This document shows, one piece after another, positions 8,248 to 16,363 of a stretch of DNA of 64,000 nt (position 1 is the stretch's first letter; every line of letters starts with the position of its first letter). The stretch comes from Hydrogenophilales bacterium 16-64-46 (GTDB lineage: Bacteria > Pseudomonadota > Gammaproteobacteria > Burkholderiales > Thiobacillaceae). The translations under genes and the position numbers were made by a program. The notes below the pieces were generated by a model, which worked only from the letters and a program-made list of their open reading frames with translations, had not been told where the DNA came from and searched no databases. The DNA lies in NCBI GenBank assembly GCA_002281775.1, contig NCGY01000004.1, positions 186,001-250,000 on the forward strand, read 5' to 3'.

Positions 8248-9171
8248 TCATTTGACGGCGGTCAGCCAGTCGGTGTGCGCAGGCGCGCGGCCGTAGACGC
8301 AATCGAAATACATCGCCTGCAATTTGGCGGTGAGCGGGCCACGCGTGCCTTCACCGATGGCGCGGTTGTCGAGTTCGCGGATCGGCGTGACCTCGGCGGC
8401 GGTGCCGGTGAAGAAGGCTTCGTCGGCCGAATACACCTCGTCGCGGGTGATGCGTTTTTCGATCACCGGCAGGCCGATCTCGCCGGCGAGCTGGATGATG
8501 GTGTCGCGGGTGATGCCTTCCAGCGCGCTGGTGAGGTCGGGCGTGTAGAGCTTGCCGTTCCTGATGATGAAGATGTTCTCCCCCGAGCCTTCGGCGACGA
8601 AGCCGTCAACGTCGAGCAGCAGCGCTTCCTGGTAGCCGTCCATCTCGGCTTCCTTGTGCGCAAGGATGGAGTTCATGTAGTTGCCGTTGGCCTTGGCCTT
8701 GCACATGGTGATGTTGACGTGATGGCGCGAGAAGGAGCTGGTTTTCACCCGGATGCCGTTCTGGATCGCGTCGTCGCCCATGTACGCGCCCCACGGCCAT
8801 GCGGCGACGATGACGTGCACCGACAGATTCTTCGCCGAGATGCCCATGGCTTCGGCACCGAAGAAGGCCATCGGCCGCAGATAGCCGGATTCGAGATTGT
8901 TTTCGCGCACGACCATGCGCTGTGCTTCGGAAATCGTGGCCTTGTCGAACGGTAGTTTCATGCCGAGGATGTGGGCCGAGCGGAACAGGCGGTCGGTATG
9001 CTCCTGCAGTCGGAAGATCGAAGTGCCCCGTTCGGCTTTGTAGGCGCGCACGCCCTCGAAAACCCCCATGCCGTAGTGCAGGGTGTGAGTGAGGACGTGG
9101 GTGGTGGCGTCGCGCCAGGGGACGAGTTTGCCGTCGTACCAGATGACGCCATCGCGGTCGGCCATGGACAT
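8248..9171 (-). CDS. ilvE: Branched-chain amino acid aminotransferase
   Basis: A 307-residue class IV PLP aminotransferase that performs the last step of Leu, Ile and Val synthesis with glutamate as amino donor. Family signatures are IWYDGKLVPWRDATTHVLTH near the start, GVFEGVRAY, the PLP lysine region NYMNSILAHKEA, and EGSGENIFIIRNGKLYTP. The start chosen is ATG at 9171 (MSMADRDG); an in-frame ATG two codons later at 9165 is equally possible. It heads a minus-strand cluster running to algC and is divergent from the RNase T2 gene. Confidence 0.95.
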   Translation of the reverse strand: MSMADRDGVIWYDGKLVPWRDATTHVLTHTLHYGMGVFEGVRAYKAERGTSIFRLQEHTDRLFRSAHILGMKLPFDKATISEAQRMVVRENNLESGYLRPMAFFGAEAMGISAKNLSVHVIVAAWPWGAYMGDDAIQNGIRVKTSSFSRHHVNITMCKAKANGNYMNSILAHKEAEMDGYQEALLLDVDGFVAEGSGENIFIIRNGKLYTPDLTSALEGITRDTIIQLAGEIGLPVIEKRITRDEVYSADEAFFTGTAAEVTPIRELDNRAIGEGTRGPLTAKLQAMYFDCVYGRAPAHTDWLTAVK

Positions 9172-9239
9172 GGTGCAGTGTCTCTTTCTGTAGGGGATGC
9201 GGAGGTTGCTGATTTTACCGGATTCTGCCTGCGCCCGGC

Positions 9240-9253
9240 CCGGCAGCTGCCGG
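9240..9253. promoter_or_regulatory. 14-bp perfect palindrome in the ilvE/RNase T2 divergent region
   Basis: CCGGCAGCTGCCGG is a perfect palindrome 32 bases before the RNase T2 start and about 70 bases before ilvE. It could be an operator or a short hairpin; nothing identifies a regulator. Confidence 0.3.
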
Positions 9254-9285
9254 CTTTGTGGCAGGATGCGCGTCAGGAGAAAAAC

Positions 9286-10032
9286 ATGATCTGGAGAGCA
9301 TGGCTGCTGGGGCTTGCCCTGGCCTGGGGCAGTGCGCAGGCCGCACCTGTACGTTTCGATTATTACCTGCTCGCCCTGTCGGTCGCGCCCGCGTTCTGCG
9401 AGGACAAACCCGAGCGCACGCGTGCCTATGCGCAATGCCGGCAATTGAGCGAGGCATCCTTCAAGGCCCTGCCGCTGACCCTGCACGGCCTGTGGCCCAA
9501 CCGCTATGACCGGCGTCACCCGGCCTTCTGCGGCGCGAAGTCGGGCGGCGCATTCTGCCGCCTGCCCGCGATTCGCCTGCCGGCTGCCGAACGGGCGCGC
9601 CTTGGCCGTGCCATGCCGGGCGCGGCGGATTGCCTGGATCGCTACCAGTGGGCCAAGCACGGCAGTTGTTCGGGTTTGCGCGAAGACGATTATTTCGCGG
9701 TTGCCTCGGCCCTGACCGAGCGGGTGAATCGTGCGCTCGGCACCGAACTCGCGCGCAGCATGGGGCGCGAAGTCGGTCTGGATACGCTCCGGGCGGCGCT
9801 CAGGAAGAATGATCCGGCGTTGCTGGACGCCGTGACCTTCGATTGCCGTACGCCGGCCACGCCCGATCGCGCCAAGCGCCGCCCCATGCTGCGCGAAATC
9901 CGCGTGAGCTTCGTGCGGAATCCGGCAAGCGGCGGGCCCGGCAAGCCGCTCGATTACCGCAGCATCGGCCATACCCATTACAACTCGGGCTGTCCCGGAG
10001 GGCGCGCCTATGTCGATACGCCGCTCGATTGA
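9286..10032 (+). CDS. Secreted ribonuclease T2 family protein
   Basis: A 248-residue protein with a signal peptide (MIWRAWLLGLALAWGSAQA). Both catalytic motifs of the T2 family are intact: LTLHGLWPN (His67) and WAKHGSC (His125). Eight or more cysteines in the mature part suggest disulfide bonds typical of the family. It should cleave RNA to 2',3'-cyclic phosphates in the periplasm or outside the cell for phosphate or nucleotide scavenging. AGGAG precedes the ATG by seven bases. The 3' end overlaps the following TPR gene by 23 bases, indicating coupled expression. Confidence 0.93.
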   Translation: MIWRAWLLGLALAWGSAQAAPVRFDYYLLALSVAPAFCEDKPERTRAYAQCRQLSEASFKALPLTLHGLWPNRYDRRHPAFCGAKSGGAFCRLPAIRLPAAERARLGRAMPGAADCLDRYQWAKHGSCSGLREDDYFAVASALTERVNRALGTELARSMGREVGLDTLRAALRKNDPALLDAVTFDCRTPATPDRAKRRPMLREIRVSFVRNPASGGPGKPLDYRSIGHTHYNSGCPGGRAYVDTPLD

Positions 10033-10882
10033 GGGCGCATGTCTCGCCCTGCTGGCGGGCGTGGCGCAGGCCGACGCCTGCCACGAGGCACTGGCGCGTT
10101 TCGACTACGCTGCCGCCACGCAGCTGGCGGCCAGCGCGCCGGCTTCGGCGCTGTCCCGCATGTGTGCCGCGCGCGCCGCGTACGAGACGGGCCACTTTGC
10201 CGACGCCCTGACGCGTCTGCGCGAAGTCGATGCCGTCTATCCGCAGGGCGAAACCCGCACCTATCTCTACAACTGGCTGACCGTGACCCTGCGCAAGCTC
10301 GGCCGCGAACCCGAAGCGATGCAGTACGGCCAGGCGGCGCTCGTCTGGGCGCGGCGCGAAGCCAGTCGGCAGAACCTGGCAACGGCCCTGCACAACCTCG
10401 CGGGACTGGCGTACGCGCGGGGTGATGTGCCGGCCGCGCTGGCCCTGTACCGGGAATCGATCCCGCTCAACCCTGATCTCTCTGAGCGCTCGGCCAGCCT
10501 CAACAACGTGGGGCTGATCTACCAGGCAGCGGGCGACCGGATGGAGGCCGAGCGCTGGCTCTCGGACGCGATCGCGCTCAACCGCACGCAGGGGCATTTC
10601 CATCATCTGGGCAAGCACCTGATGAACTTGGGCAACCTCTATCGCGAACTGGGCCGTTACGACGAGGCGCAGGACCGGCTCGACGAGGGAGCCACGCTGA
10701 TAGACCGGGTGGGCGATGTGTACTGGCAGGCGGTCGCGGCGCGCTATCGCGGCTGGCTGGCGCGCGACCGCCGAGACTGGGCGGCAGCGGGCCGCTGGCT
10801 GGCGCTGGCCGCGCGCACCTACGATGCAGCGGGCGCAATAGCCGATGGCGACGCCGCGCGCGAGGAACTCGCCGGGCTGTAA
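10010..10882 (+). CDS. Exported TPR-repeat protein
   Basis: A 290-residue protein with a short signal-like N-terminus (CLALLAGVAQADAC). It is followed by alpha-helical repeats with TPR spacing: ALYRESIPLNPDLSERSASLNNVGLIYQ, then AERWLSDAIALNRTQ and HLMNLGNLYRELGRYDEAQDRLDEGA. Such repeats mediate protein contacts, and no enzymatic motif is seen. It overlaps the RNase T2 gene and is probably co-expressed, but a functional link is only a guess. Confidence 0.75.
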   Translation: MSIRRSIEGACLALLAGVAQADACHEALARFDYAAATQLAASAPASALSRMCAARAAYETGHFADALTRLREVDAVYPQGETRTYLYNWLTVTLRKLGREPEAMQYGQAALVWARREASRQNLATALHNLAGLAYARGDVPAALALYRESIPLNPDLSERSASLNNVGLIYQAAGDRMEAERWLSDAIALNRTQGHFHHLGKHLMNLGNLYRELGRYDEAQDRLDEGATLIDRVGDVYWQAVAARYRGWLARDRRDWAAAGRWLALAARTYDAAGAIADGDAAREELAGL

Positions 10883-10886
10883 TGGC

Positions 10887-11552
10887 TTACGGCGTGTTGA
10901 TGCGGACGAACTCGGGGAAGTAATCCGCGCGGACGAAATAGGTCCCGTCGCAGTTGTACGAGGCCCGAACGATGCCTTCCGACAGCGAGATGGCGGCGTT
11001 GCGCAGGTAGTAGCCTTCGATGGCGCGCAGGGTGTTGAAGCTCTGCACGATGGCGTCGATGCGTTCCATCGCCAGCGGCTGCCAGCTCGTGCGCTCGGCG
11101 TCCATCAGCTTCAGCCAGTGCGGCGGCAGGTAATCGCGCAGCGGGCCGGTCTGGATCATGGCGCGCACCCAGGCGATGGTGCGGGTCTTTTCCTCGTAGG
11201 GCACGGCGACGAAATGACGGGCCACGTAGCCGGGCTTCACCAGGTCTTCCGCGTCGTGCACCTCGTAGGCAAAGGGATTGAAGATCGATTCGGTGCGCAC
11301 TTCCGAGCTGTTGAAGCCGACGTAGATGGCGTATACGCCGGTGTCACGCAGCAGCGCGGCACAGGCGTCCAGCACCTGGCCGGCGATGGGGTCGATGCGC
11401 GAAGGCTGGCGCGGCCGCAGCGGCACCGTCTCGCGCAGGCTGGGGTCGCCCTTGATGCTGGCGAAAGGCACGTCGGTTGGCAGGCCAAAGGCCCCGACAA
11501 AGGGTTCGTGCAGCAGGCAGACCGGTGGTTCGGTGGGGTGAAGGGAATTCAT
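10887..11552 (-). CDS. Uncharacterised 221-residue protein paired with a DsrC-like gene
   Basis: I do not recognise this family. The protein has no signal peptide or membrane helix. It has conserved-looking blocks such as GVYAIYVGFNSSEVRTES, VARHFVAVPYEEKTRTIAWVRAMI and GYYLRNAAISLSEGIVRASYNCDGTYF, which read as a globular mixed alpha/beta domain. It follows the Cys-less DsrC-like gene by 23 bases in the same orientation, so the two probably form one transcript. It is convergent with the TPR gene, leaving only 4 bases between them. A role in sulfur metabolism would be inference from that neighbour alone. Confidence 0.7.
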   Translation of the reverse strand: MNSLHPTEPPVCLLHEPFVGAFGLPTDVPFASIKGDPSLRETVPLRPRQPSRIDPIAGQVLDACAALLRDTGVYAIYVGFNSSEVRTESIFNPFAYEVHDAEDLVKPGYVARHFVAVPYEEKTRTIAWVRAMIQTGPLRDYLPPHWLKLMDAERTSWQPLAMERIDAIVQSFNTLRAIEGYYLRNAAISLSEGIVRASYNCDGTYFVRADYFPEFVRINTP

Positions 11553-11575
11553 CCCGCCATTTTCTCACGCGCGTT

Positions 11576-11899
11576 TTACAAATACGCTTTGGCCTCTTCG
11601 CCGGGGTTGGGCAGGCCGGCCACCCGCCAGGCTTCACGCGGATTGGGGAACAGATGCTGCATGCAATCCGCGCTCTGGCCGGTGAGGTGACAGACGTGCG
11701 ACAGCGCCGTGACCGTGCCGTGGCGGGAATACTCGCGACGCAGGGCGTGCAGCAGGCCGATCTGCAATTCGTTGAGGCTGCCGATGCCGTCGGTCTGGGC
11801 GATGCGGTCGGCAAGGGTTTCGCTCCAGGTGTCCGGGTCGAGCAAAAAGCCGTCGGCGTCGAACTGGGGCGGGGCGGACGGGTGGGCGGTCGGTGCCAT
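11576..11899 (-). CDS. DsrC/TusE-family protein lacking both redox cysteines
   Basis: A 107-residue protein with the DsrC/TusE framework: FDADGFLLDPDTWSETLADRIA at the N-terminus, the middle helix LNELQIGLLHALRREYSRHGT, and the C-terminal LFPNPREAWRVAGLPNPG. True DsrC has one Cys in the QACxxAGLPxP segment and a second 11 residues later, penultimate in the chain. Here these positions are Trp and Glu, and the tail is GEEAKAYL. Sulfur transfer by a C-terminal persulfide is therefore unlikely, and a regulatory or scaffold role is more plausible. AAAGGAG lies before the ATG. It is followed by an unknown gene. Confidence 0.8.
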   Translation of the reverse strand: MAPTAHPSAPPQFDADGFLLDPDTWSETLADRIAQTDGIGSLNELQIGLLHALRREYSRHGTVTALSHVCHLTGQSADCMQHLFPNPREAWRVAGLPNPGEEAKAYL

Positions 11900-11959
11900 G
11901 CTTCGCTCCTTTGAGGAGGCAGGCTACAGGTATAGCACCCCGACAGGGCTTGTGCAGTT

Positions 11960-14725
11960 TCAGGACACGTCGCGCAGCCCCTGGGGGCGATTCTGGAAAT
12001 CCTTCAGTACGTCTTCCGCGAGCTGCGGCCGGCCGAAATGGTAGCCCTGGCCGTAATCGATGCCGAGCGCGATCACCTGCTTCAGCACCGCTTCATTTTC
12101 GACGTATTCGGCGACGGCGAGCTTGCCGTAGCCATGGACGGCTTCGACCAGGGCGCGTACGAACAGGCGGTCGTCCTCGCTACGGTCGAGTCCGCTGATG
12201 AACGAGCCGTCGATCTTCACGAAATCGACCGGCAGATGCTTGAGATACTGGAAGGTGGAAAAGCCCACGCCGAAGTCGTCGAGGGCGATCTTGCAGCCGA
12301 GATCCCGTATCCCGGCCAGCAGGCTTTCCGCGTCCGCCAGCTGGTTGAGTGCCGCCGTTTCGGTGATTTCGAGCGTGAGTTGCTGCGGTGCGACGCGATA
12401 GCTCTGGAAAAGGCTGTCGAGCTGCGCGGGCAGGTCGGGGGTGTCGAGGCTGCGCGCAGACAGGTTCACCGCCAGCCGCAGGCCCGGATGGGCGGCGATG
12501 AGCGCGATGGCGTGGCGCAGCACCCACTGGTCGATTTCGCGGATGAGGCCGGAGCCTTCGGCGGCGGCGATCAGCGGCGCCGGCGCGAGTATCTGGCCGT
12601 TGGGCCCGAGTACGCGCAGCAGCACTTCGTGGTGGGCAACCAGCCCGCTCTGGAGCGCGAGGATGGGCTGGAGATAAAGTTGCAGGCGATCCTGGCGCAG
12701 CGCTTCGGTGATGAGCGCGAGCTGCGCGGTGCGGTCGAGCAGGCTTTCGCGGATGCCGTCCTTGGCATTGTAGAGATGCCAGTTGGCGCGGCCCTTGGCG
12801 CGCGCCTGCGACAGCGCGAGGTCGGCGTGGCCCATCAGGGTGTCGACCGTGCAGTTTTCCTGCACGAGTGCGAGTCCAACGCAGGCGGTGGCGATGTGCT
12901 GGGCCGAATCGCCCTTGCACAAAAGCCGCGCAATTTGCAGCAGCTGCGCGTCGGGCAGGGGTTGGAAATATAGCGCGAATTCGTCGCCCCCCAGCCGTGC
13001 GGCCAGCGCGGGCGCGGGCTTCAGCTCGCGCAGCCGGTCGGCCATGTGCTGGATCACGGCGTCGCCGGCGCTGTGGCCGGCGAGGTCGTTGATGGCCTTG
13101 AAGTCGTCCAGGTCGACCAGCAGCACCGCGCCGCCGCCAACTTCGCCCAGCGCATGCGCCACCCGGCGCTGGAAGGCGGGCCGGTTGTAGAGGCCGGTGA
13201 GCGGATCGTATTCGGAGAGGAAACTGGCCTGTGCCTGGGCGCTCTTGAGCTCGGTGAGGTCGATGCCGACGGACAGGATGAGCGACTCTGCGCCGGCCTG
13301 CTGGCCGATCAACGAATGGATCCAGGCAATGTTGCGCGGGCCGTCCGGGGTGGCGAGCGGTGCCTCGAAGCGCAGGGGCGCGGTGTCGCCGCCAAAATGC
13401 GTCAGCAGACGTGCGCGCCAGTCCCGGCCTTCCTGCGGGGAGAGCAGCCGGTCGAAGAAATCCTGGCCGATCAGCCGGCTTTCGGGCAGACCGGTGAGGC
13501 TTTCGACGTAGTGGTTGGCCATGCGGATGACGCCACGCCGGTCCTGGGTGAGGATCAGCGCCTGCGCCGTGTCGAGCAGGCTGGTGATGAAATCGCGCTC
13601 GTGCGACAGGGTTTCGACCAGGCTTTCGAGCTCGTGTTGCTGGCTGCGCGAGGCGGTGTCGAGGGTTTCGAGCTGGGTGGCAAGCGTGCGGGTGGCGTTT
13701 TCCAGACCGGTGAGTTCGTCGTTCAATTTCTGCGGGCGCAGCGGCAGGCGGTGCCGCGCACGCTGCCAGCGGCCTTCCCCCAAGAGGGGCAGGCTGGTGC
13801 TGACGCGGTTGAGGCGGCGCATGAACCACATCAGCGAGAGCAGCAGCACGGCTTCGGCTGCGAGGAACACCCCCAGCCCAGTCGCGAGGTTGGCGAGGAA
13901 AGCCCGCGAAATGGCGGCTTCCTGGCGGGTGACGTCCTTGCGCGTGACGAATGCCGGCGCGTCGGGGCTGGCGGCCAGCGGATGCAGCTTCTCCCAGTCG
14001 TGGATGACGCCATCGCTGCGGCTCAACGCGGATGCGAGACGAGGTAAATCGGCAGGCGCAGTGAAGCGCAGGTCGGGCAATACGCGCAGCATGTCCGGCG
14101 CGGTGGCGACATGGGGCAGCAGGGTGGCGGGGGCGACGATGGCCAGCTCGCGGCCGCTGCTTTGCAAGAACGCGCTCATCAGACCGGACATGTCTGAAGT
14201 GACCAGTACGGCACCCACGGTCAGGCCACCGCGCAAGACCGGCGAGACGCCATAAAACAGGCACCGCCCGGCACAAGTGAGGCCGCTGGTGGGGCGCTCG
14301 GTTTTCAGCGTTGCCGCCAGAACCTTGTCGATCAGCGCGTCGGACGCGGGCACATTGCCAAAGCCGGTCAGCAACTGGCGGTCGGCGTCGTACAGGCGCA
14401 GGCTTTCGAAACCCTGGTTGAGGCTCAGCTGCTCCCAGTAGCGTTGCAGGAGATGGCCGGGAGCAGCGTCGAGTGGCCCTTCATGACTGGCTGCCAGAAA
14501 ATCCGCGAGGCCCGCGCCGGCGTCGACGAGCTGCCGTTCGTTCTGGCGGATCAGGAATTGCAGCAGGGCGTCGTTGCGCACCGCACTGTCGAGCCGGGCC
14601 TGTTCGGTGGTGCGCCTGAGCTGCCGGTCGTTGAACCAGGTGAGCGCCAGCGTGCCGAGGGCGACGGCCAGCGTCAGCGGCAGCAGCAGCTTCCATTTCA
14701 GGCTGAGAAAACGCGCGGGCCGCAT
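11960..14725 (-). CDS. Membrane sensor with PAS, GGDEF and EAL domains
   Basis: A 921-residue inner-membrane protein: transmembrane segment about 12-30, a large periplasmic sensor to about 275, a second transmembrane segment about 280-303, a linker with coiled-coil character, PAS at about 390-510, GGDEF with the motif at residues 579-583, and EAL with EVL at 700-702. The FQYLKHLPVDFVKIDGSFI, ITETAAL and AEYVENE segments of active phosphodiesterases are present. No RxxD inhibitory site is visible. The ATG at 14725 lies just after the stop of the porin gene, so it is coupled to a porin and a binding-protein-like gene upstream. That suggests a sensor for a solute entering the periplasm. Confidence 0.92.
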   Translation of the reverse strand: MRPARFLSLKWKLLLPLTLAVALGTLALTWFNDRQLRRTTEQARLDSAVRNDALLQFLIRQNERQLVDAGAGLADFLAASHEGPLDAAPGHLLQRYWEQLSLNQGFESLRLYDADRQLLTGFGNVPASDALIDKVLAATLKTERPTSGLTCAGRCLFYGVSPVLRGGLTVGAVLVTSDMSGLMSAFLQSSGRELAIVAPATLLPHVATAPDMLRVLPDLRFTAPADLPRLASALSRSDGVIHDWEKLHPLAASPDAPAFVTRKDVTRQEAAISRAFLANLATGLGVFLAAEAVLLLSLMWFMRRLNRVSTSLPLLGEGRWQRARHRLPLRPQKLNDELTGLENATRTLATQLETLDTASRSQQHELESLVETLSHERDFITSLLDTAQALILTQDRRGVIRMANHYVESLTGLPESRLIGQDFFDRLLSPQEGRDWRARLLTHFGGDTAPLRFEAPLATPDGPRNIAWIHSLIGQQAGAESLILSVGIDLTELKSAQAQASFLSEYDPLTGLYNRPAFQRRVAHALGEVGGGAVLLVDLDDFKAINDLAGHSAGDAVIQHMADRLRELKPAPALAARLGGDEFALYFQPLPDAQLLQIARLLCKGDSAQHIATACVGLALVQENCTVDTLMGHADLALSQARAKGRANWHLYNAKDGIRESLLDRTAQLALITEALRQDRLQLYLQPILALQSGLVAHHEVLLRVLGPNGQILAPAPLIAAAEGSGLIREIDQWVLRHAIALIAAHPGLRLAVNLSARSLDTPDLPAQLDSLFQSYRVAPQQLTLEITETAALNQLADAESLLAGIRDLGCKIALDDFGVGFSTFQYLKHLPVDFVKIDGSFISGLDRSEDDRLFVRALVEAVHGYGKLAVAEYVENEAVLKQVIALGIDYGQGYHFGRPQLAEDVLKDFQNRPQGLRDVS

Positions 14726-14727
14726 GA

Positions 14728-15936
14728 TCAGAATCGCCAGGCGGCCTGCAACAGCCACATGTCCCAGTCGCGCGCGCGGGCAAAAAAGTCTGGGTTGTCC
14801 GGGCCGGGCACCCAGGCGGTGCCATTCACGCGGTGGTATTCGCCGCGCAGCATGACGCTGGGGGTGGCATCCCAGCGCAGTCCGAGTGTGGTGTCGTGGG
14901 CGTAGTTGCCGTGCGCGGGCAGGCCGGTTGCGGCTGCGAAGGCGTGGCCGTTGCGGTCCTTGCGGCTGCGGTAGAACACGTCGTGGCGCAGCAAGAGTTC
15001 CCAGTCCGGGGCAAAGCGCCATTCTCCCTGGGCATAGAAGGTTTCGGCCTGCGACACCCTGTCCGGCAGGGCAGGCCCGAATCCGGCCAGCCTTATTTTT
15101 GGGCGGCCATATTCAGCGGTGAGTGTCAGGGTGTCGAAGCGCTGCTGCACCGAGAGCATCAGGTTGCGGAAATCGACCGTGCCAGCGCCGAACGGGTCGA
15201 GTGCACCCGGCGCGTAATCCGCTTGCGCATCGGCGTAGGTCAGGGCAAGTGTGGTGTCGCCGGGGCTTTCCCAGCGGAAGCGCGCACCGAAGGCGTGCCG
15301 GCCATCGAGCTTGCCGGGCAGGTCGTTACCGAGGAAGTTGTATTCCACGGAGGCACTGTCGAAGTCCGGCCGGATTGCGCCGATGCTCCATTCGCTCGCG
15401 CCCCGGTCGTGCACGCCGCCGCCATAGAGAAACACCCCGGGCGCGGCGAGGACGAGGCTGCGGCTGTTGTCGAAATATACCGATTGCGGCAGCAGGATGC
15501 CGGGGCGGGTGAACGGCACGTCGCGTGTTTCGTTGTACAGGCCGTAGGGAATCTTGACCTTGCCGAGGCGTGCGCCGATCTGGTGGGAGTCGCTCTGATG
15601 GAAACGCCAGTCGAGGTGGGCGTAATCGAGTCGCAGGCCGTCGCTATCGCTTTCGCCCGCCCGCCGGTACAGGAGCTGGCCGGCGGCAAGCAGCCTGTCG
15701 CGAACCTGCCAGGTTGCATGCAGGCCGGCTTCGGTGAATTCGCTGCTGGCCTCATCCTGGCTGTCGCCGAAGAAGTTGTTGTGGCTGGTGCCGATTAGCG
15801 CCTGCGCGGCAAAGCCCTGGACGTGGACACGGGGGGCGCTGTCACCGTCCGCCTCGACCGGGGCGGTGATGAGGCTCGCGACCAGGAGGCCGACCCGGCC
15901 AGGCCTAGTCCAGCTTGAGCGTCTTGATGCCTTCAT
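14728..15936 (-). CDS. Predicted outer-membrane porin-like beta-barrel protein
   Basis: About 402 residues. The N-terminus (MKASRRSSWTRPGRVGLLVASLITAPVEA) is signal-like. The mature chain alternates short strands with aromatic girdle residues and ends in AWRF, a C-terminal Phe as in outer-membrane barrels. Segments such as RLGKVKIPYGLYNETRDVPFTRPG and RDWELLLRHDVFYRSRKDRNGH resemble phosphate-selective or general porins. ATG at 15936 has AAGGA upstream and overlaps the preceding gene by 32 bases. The set binding protein-porin-GGDEF/EAL suggests uptake and sensing of one solute. The substrate cannot be named. Confidence 0.7.
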   Translation of the reverse strand: MKASRRSSWTRPGRVGLLVASLITAPVEADGDSAPRVHVQGFAAQALIGTSHNNFFGDSQDEASSEFTEAGLHATWQVRDRLLAAGQLLYRRAGESDSDGLRLDYAHLDWRFHQSDSHQIGARLGKVKIPYGLYNETRDVPFTRPGILLPQSVYFDNSRSLVLAAPGVFLYGGGVHDRGASEWSIGAIRPDFDSASVEYNFLGNDLPGKLDGRHAFGARFRWESPGDTTLALTYADAQADYAPGALDPFGAGTVDFRNLMLSVQQRFDTLTLTAEYGRPKIRLAGFGPALPDRVSQAETFYAQGEWRFAPDWELLLRHDVFYRSRKDRNGHAFAAATGLPAHGNYAHDTTLGLRWDATPSVMLRGEYHRVNGTAWVPGPDNPDFFARARDWDMWLLQAAWRF

Positions 15937-16363
15937 GAGCCATGTCCTTGCTGGTATATCCGATTGCGCCCGGCGTGCTGCGGACGCGGGTGCGCATTTC
16001 GGTTTCATTCCTGACTTCTATCGGTGCGCCGGCCATGCCGCTGTAGCTCAGGCGATCCCATATCTGGCGCAGGCGATAGGGGTAGATGCCGAGCGTGTCC
16101 TTGGCGAAACGTTCGTGCACGGGGTGGTTGTCGGGCAGTACGAACACGACGATGGGCTGGCCGTCGGGCCAGCGGGTCTGCCGCAGGATATAGATGTTGC
16201 GCAGGGACGTCGCATCGAGGCTGCGCAGTTCCACACCGGCCTCTACGATCACGCCTGCCAGCGCGATCGCCGGGCAGCACAAGAGGGCCAGCAGGGGCCA
16301 GAGCAACAGGCATATGCGATGGCATGGCCTGATCGTGCGACGCGCTTGATGGTAGGCAATCAT
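15905..16363 (-). CDS. PstS-like periplasmic phosphate-binding-domain protein
   Basis: A 152-residue protein with a signal peptide (CLLLWPLLALLCCPAIALA). The mature part resembles a single lobe of PstS-type binding proteins: LRNIYILRQTRWPDGQPIVVFVLPDN, FAKDTLGIYPYRLRQIWDRL, and STPGAIGYTSKDM, which matches the GxIGY signature. It is much shorter than a full binding protein (over 300 residues). Its ATG at 16363 overlaps the mutY stop as ATGA, so it is translated by coupling to mutY. It probably acts with the porin and GGDEF-EAL sensor downstream. Confidence 0.72.
   Translation of the reverse strand: MIAYHQARRTIRPCHRICLLLWPLLALLCCPAIALAGVIVEAGVELRSLDATSLRNIYILRQTRWPDGQPIVVFVLPDNHPVHERFAKDTLGIYPYRLRQIWDRLSYSGMAGAPIEVRNETEMRTRVRSTPGAIGYTSKDMAHEGIKTLKLD

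Noticed and set aside
12038..14255. Several long plus-strand frames across the second GGDEF-EAL gene
   Set aside because: They are fragments in competing frames without ribosome sites or domains, while the minus strand has full PAS-GGDEF-EAL motifs.
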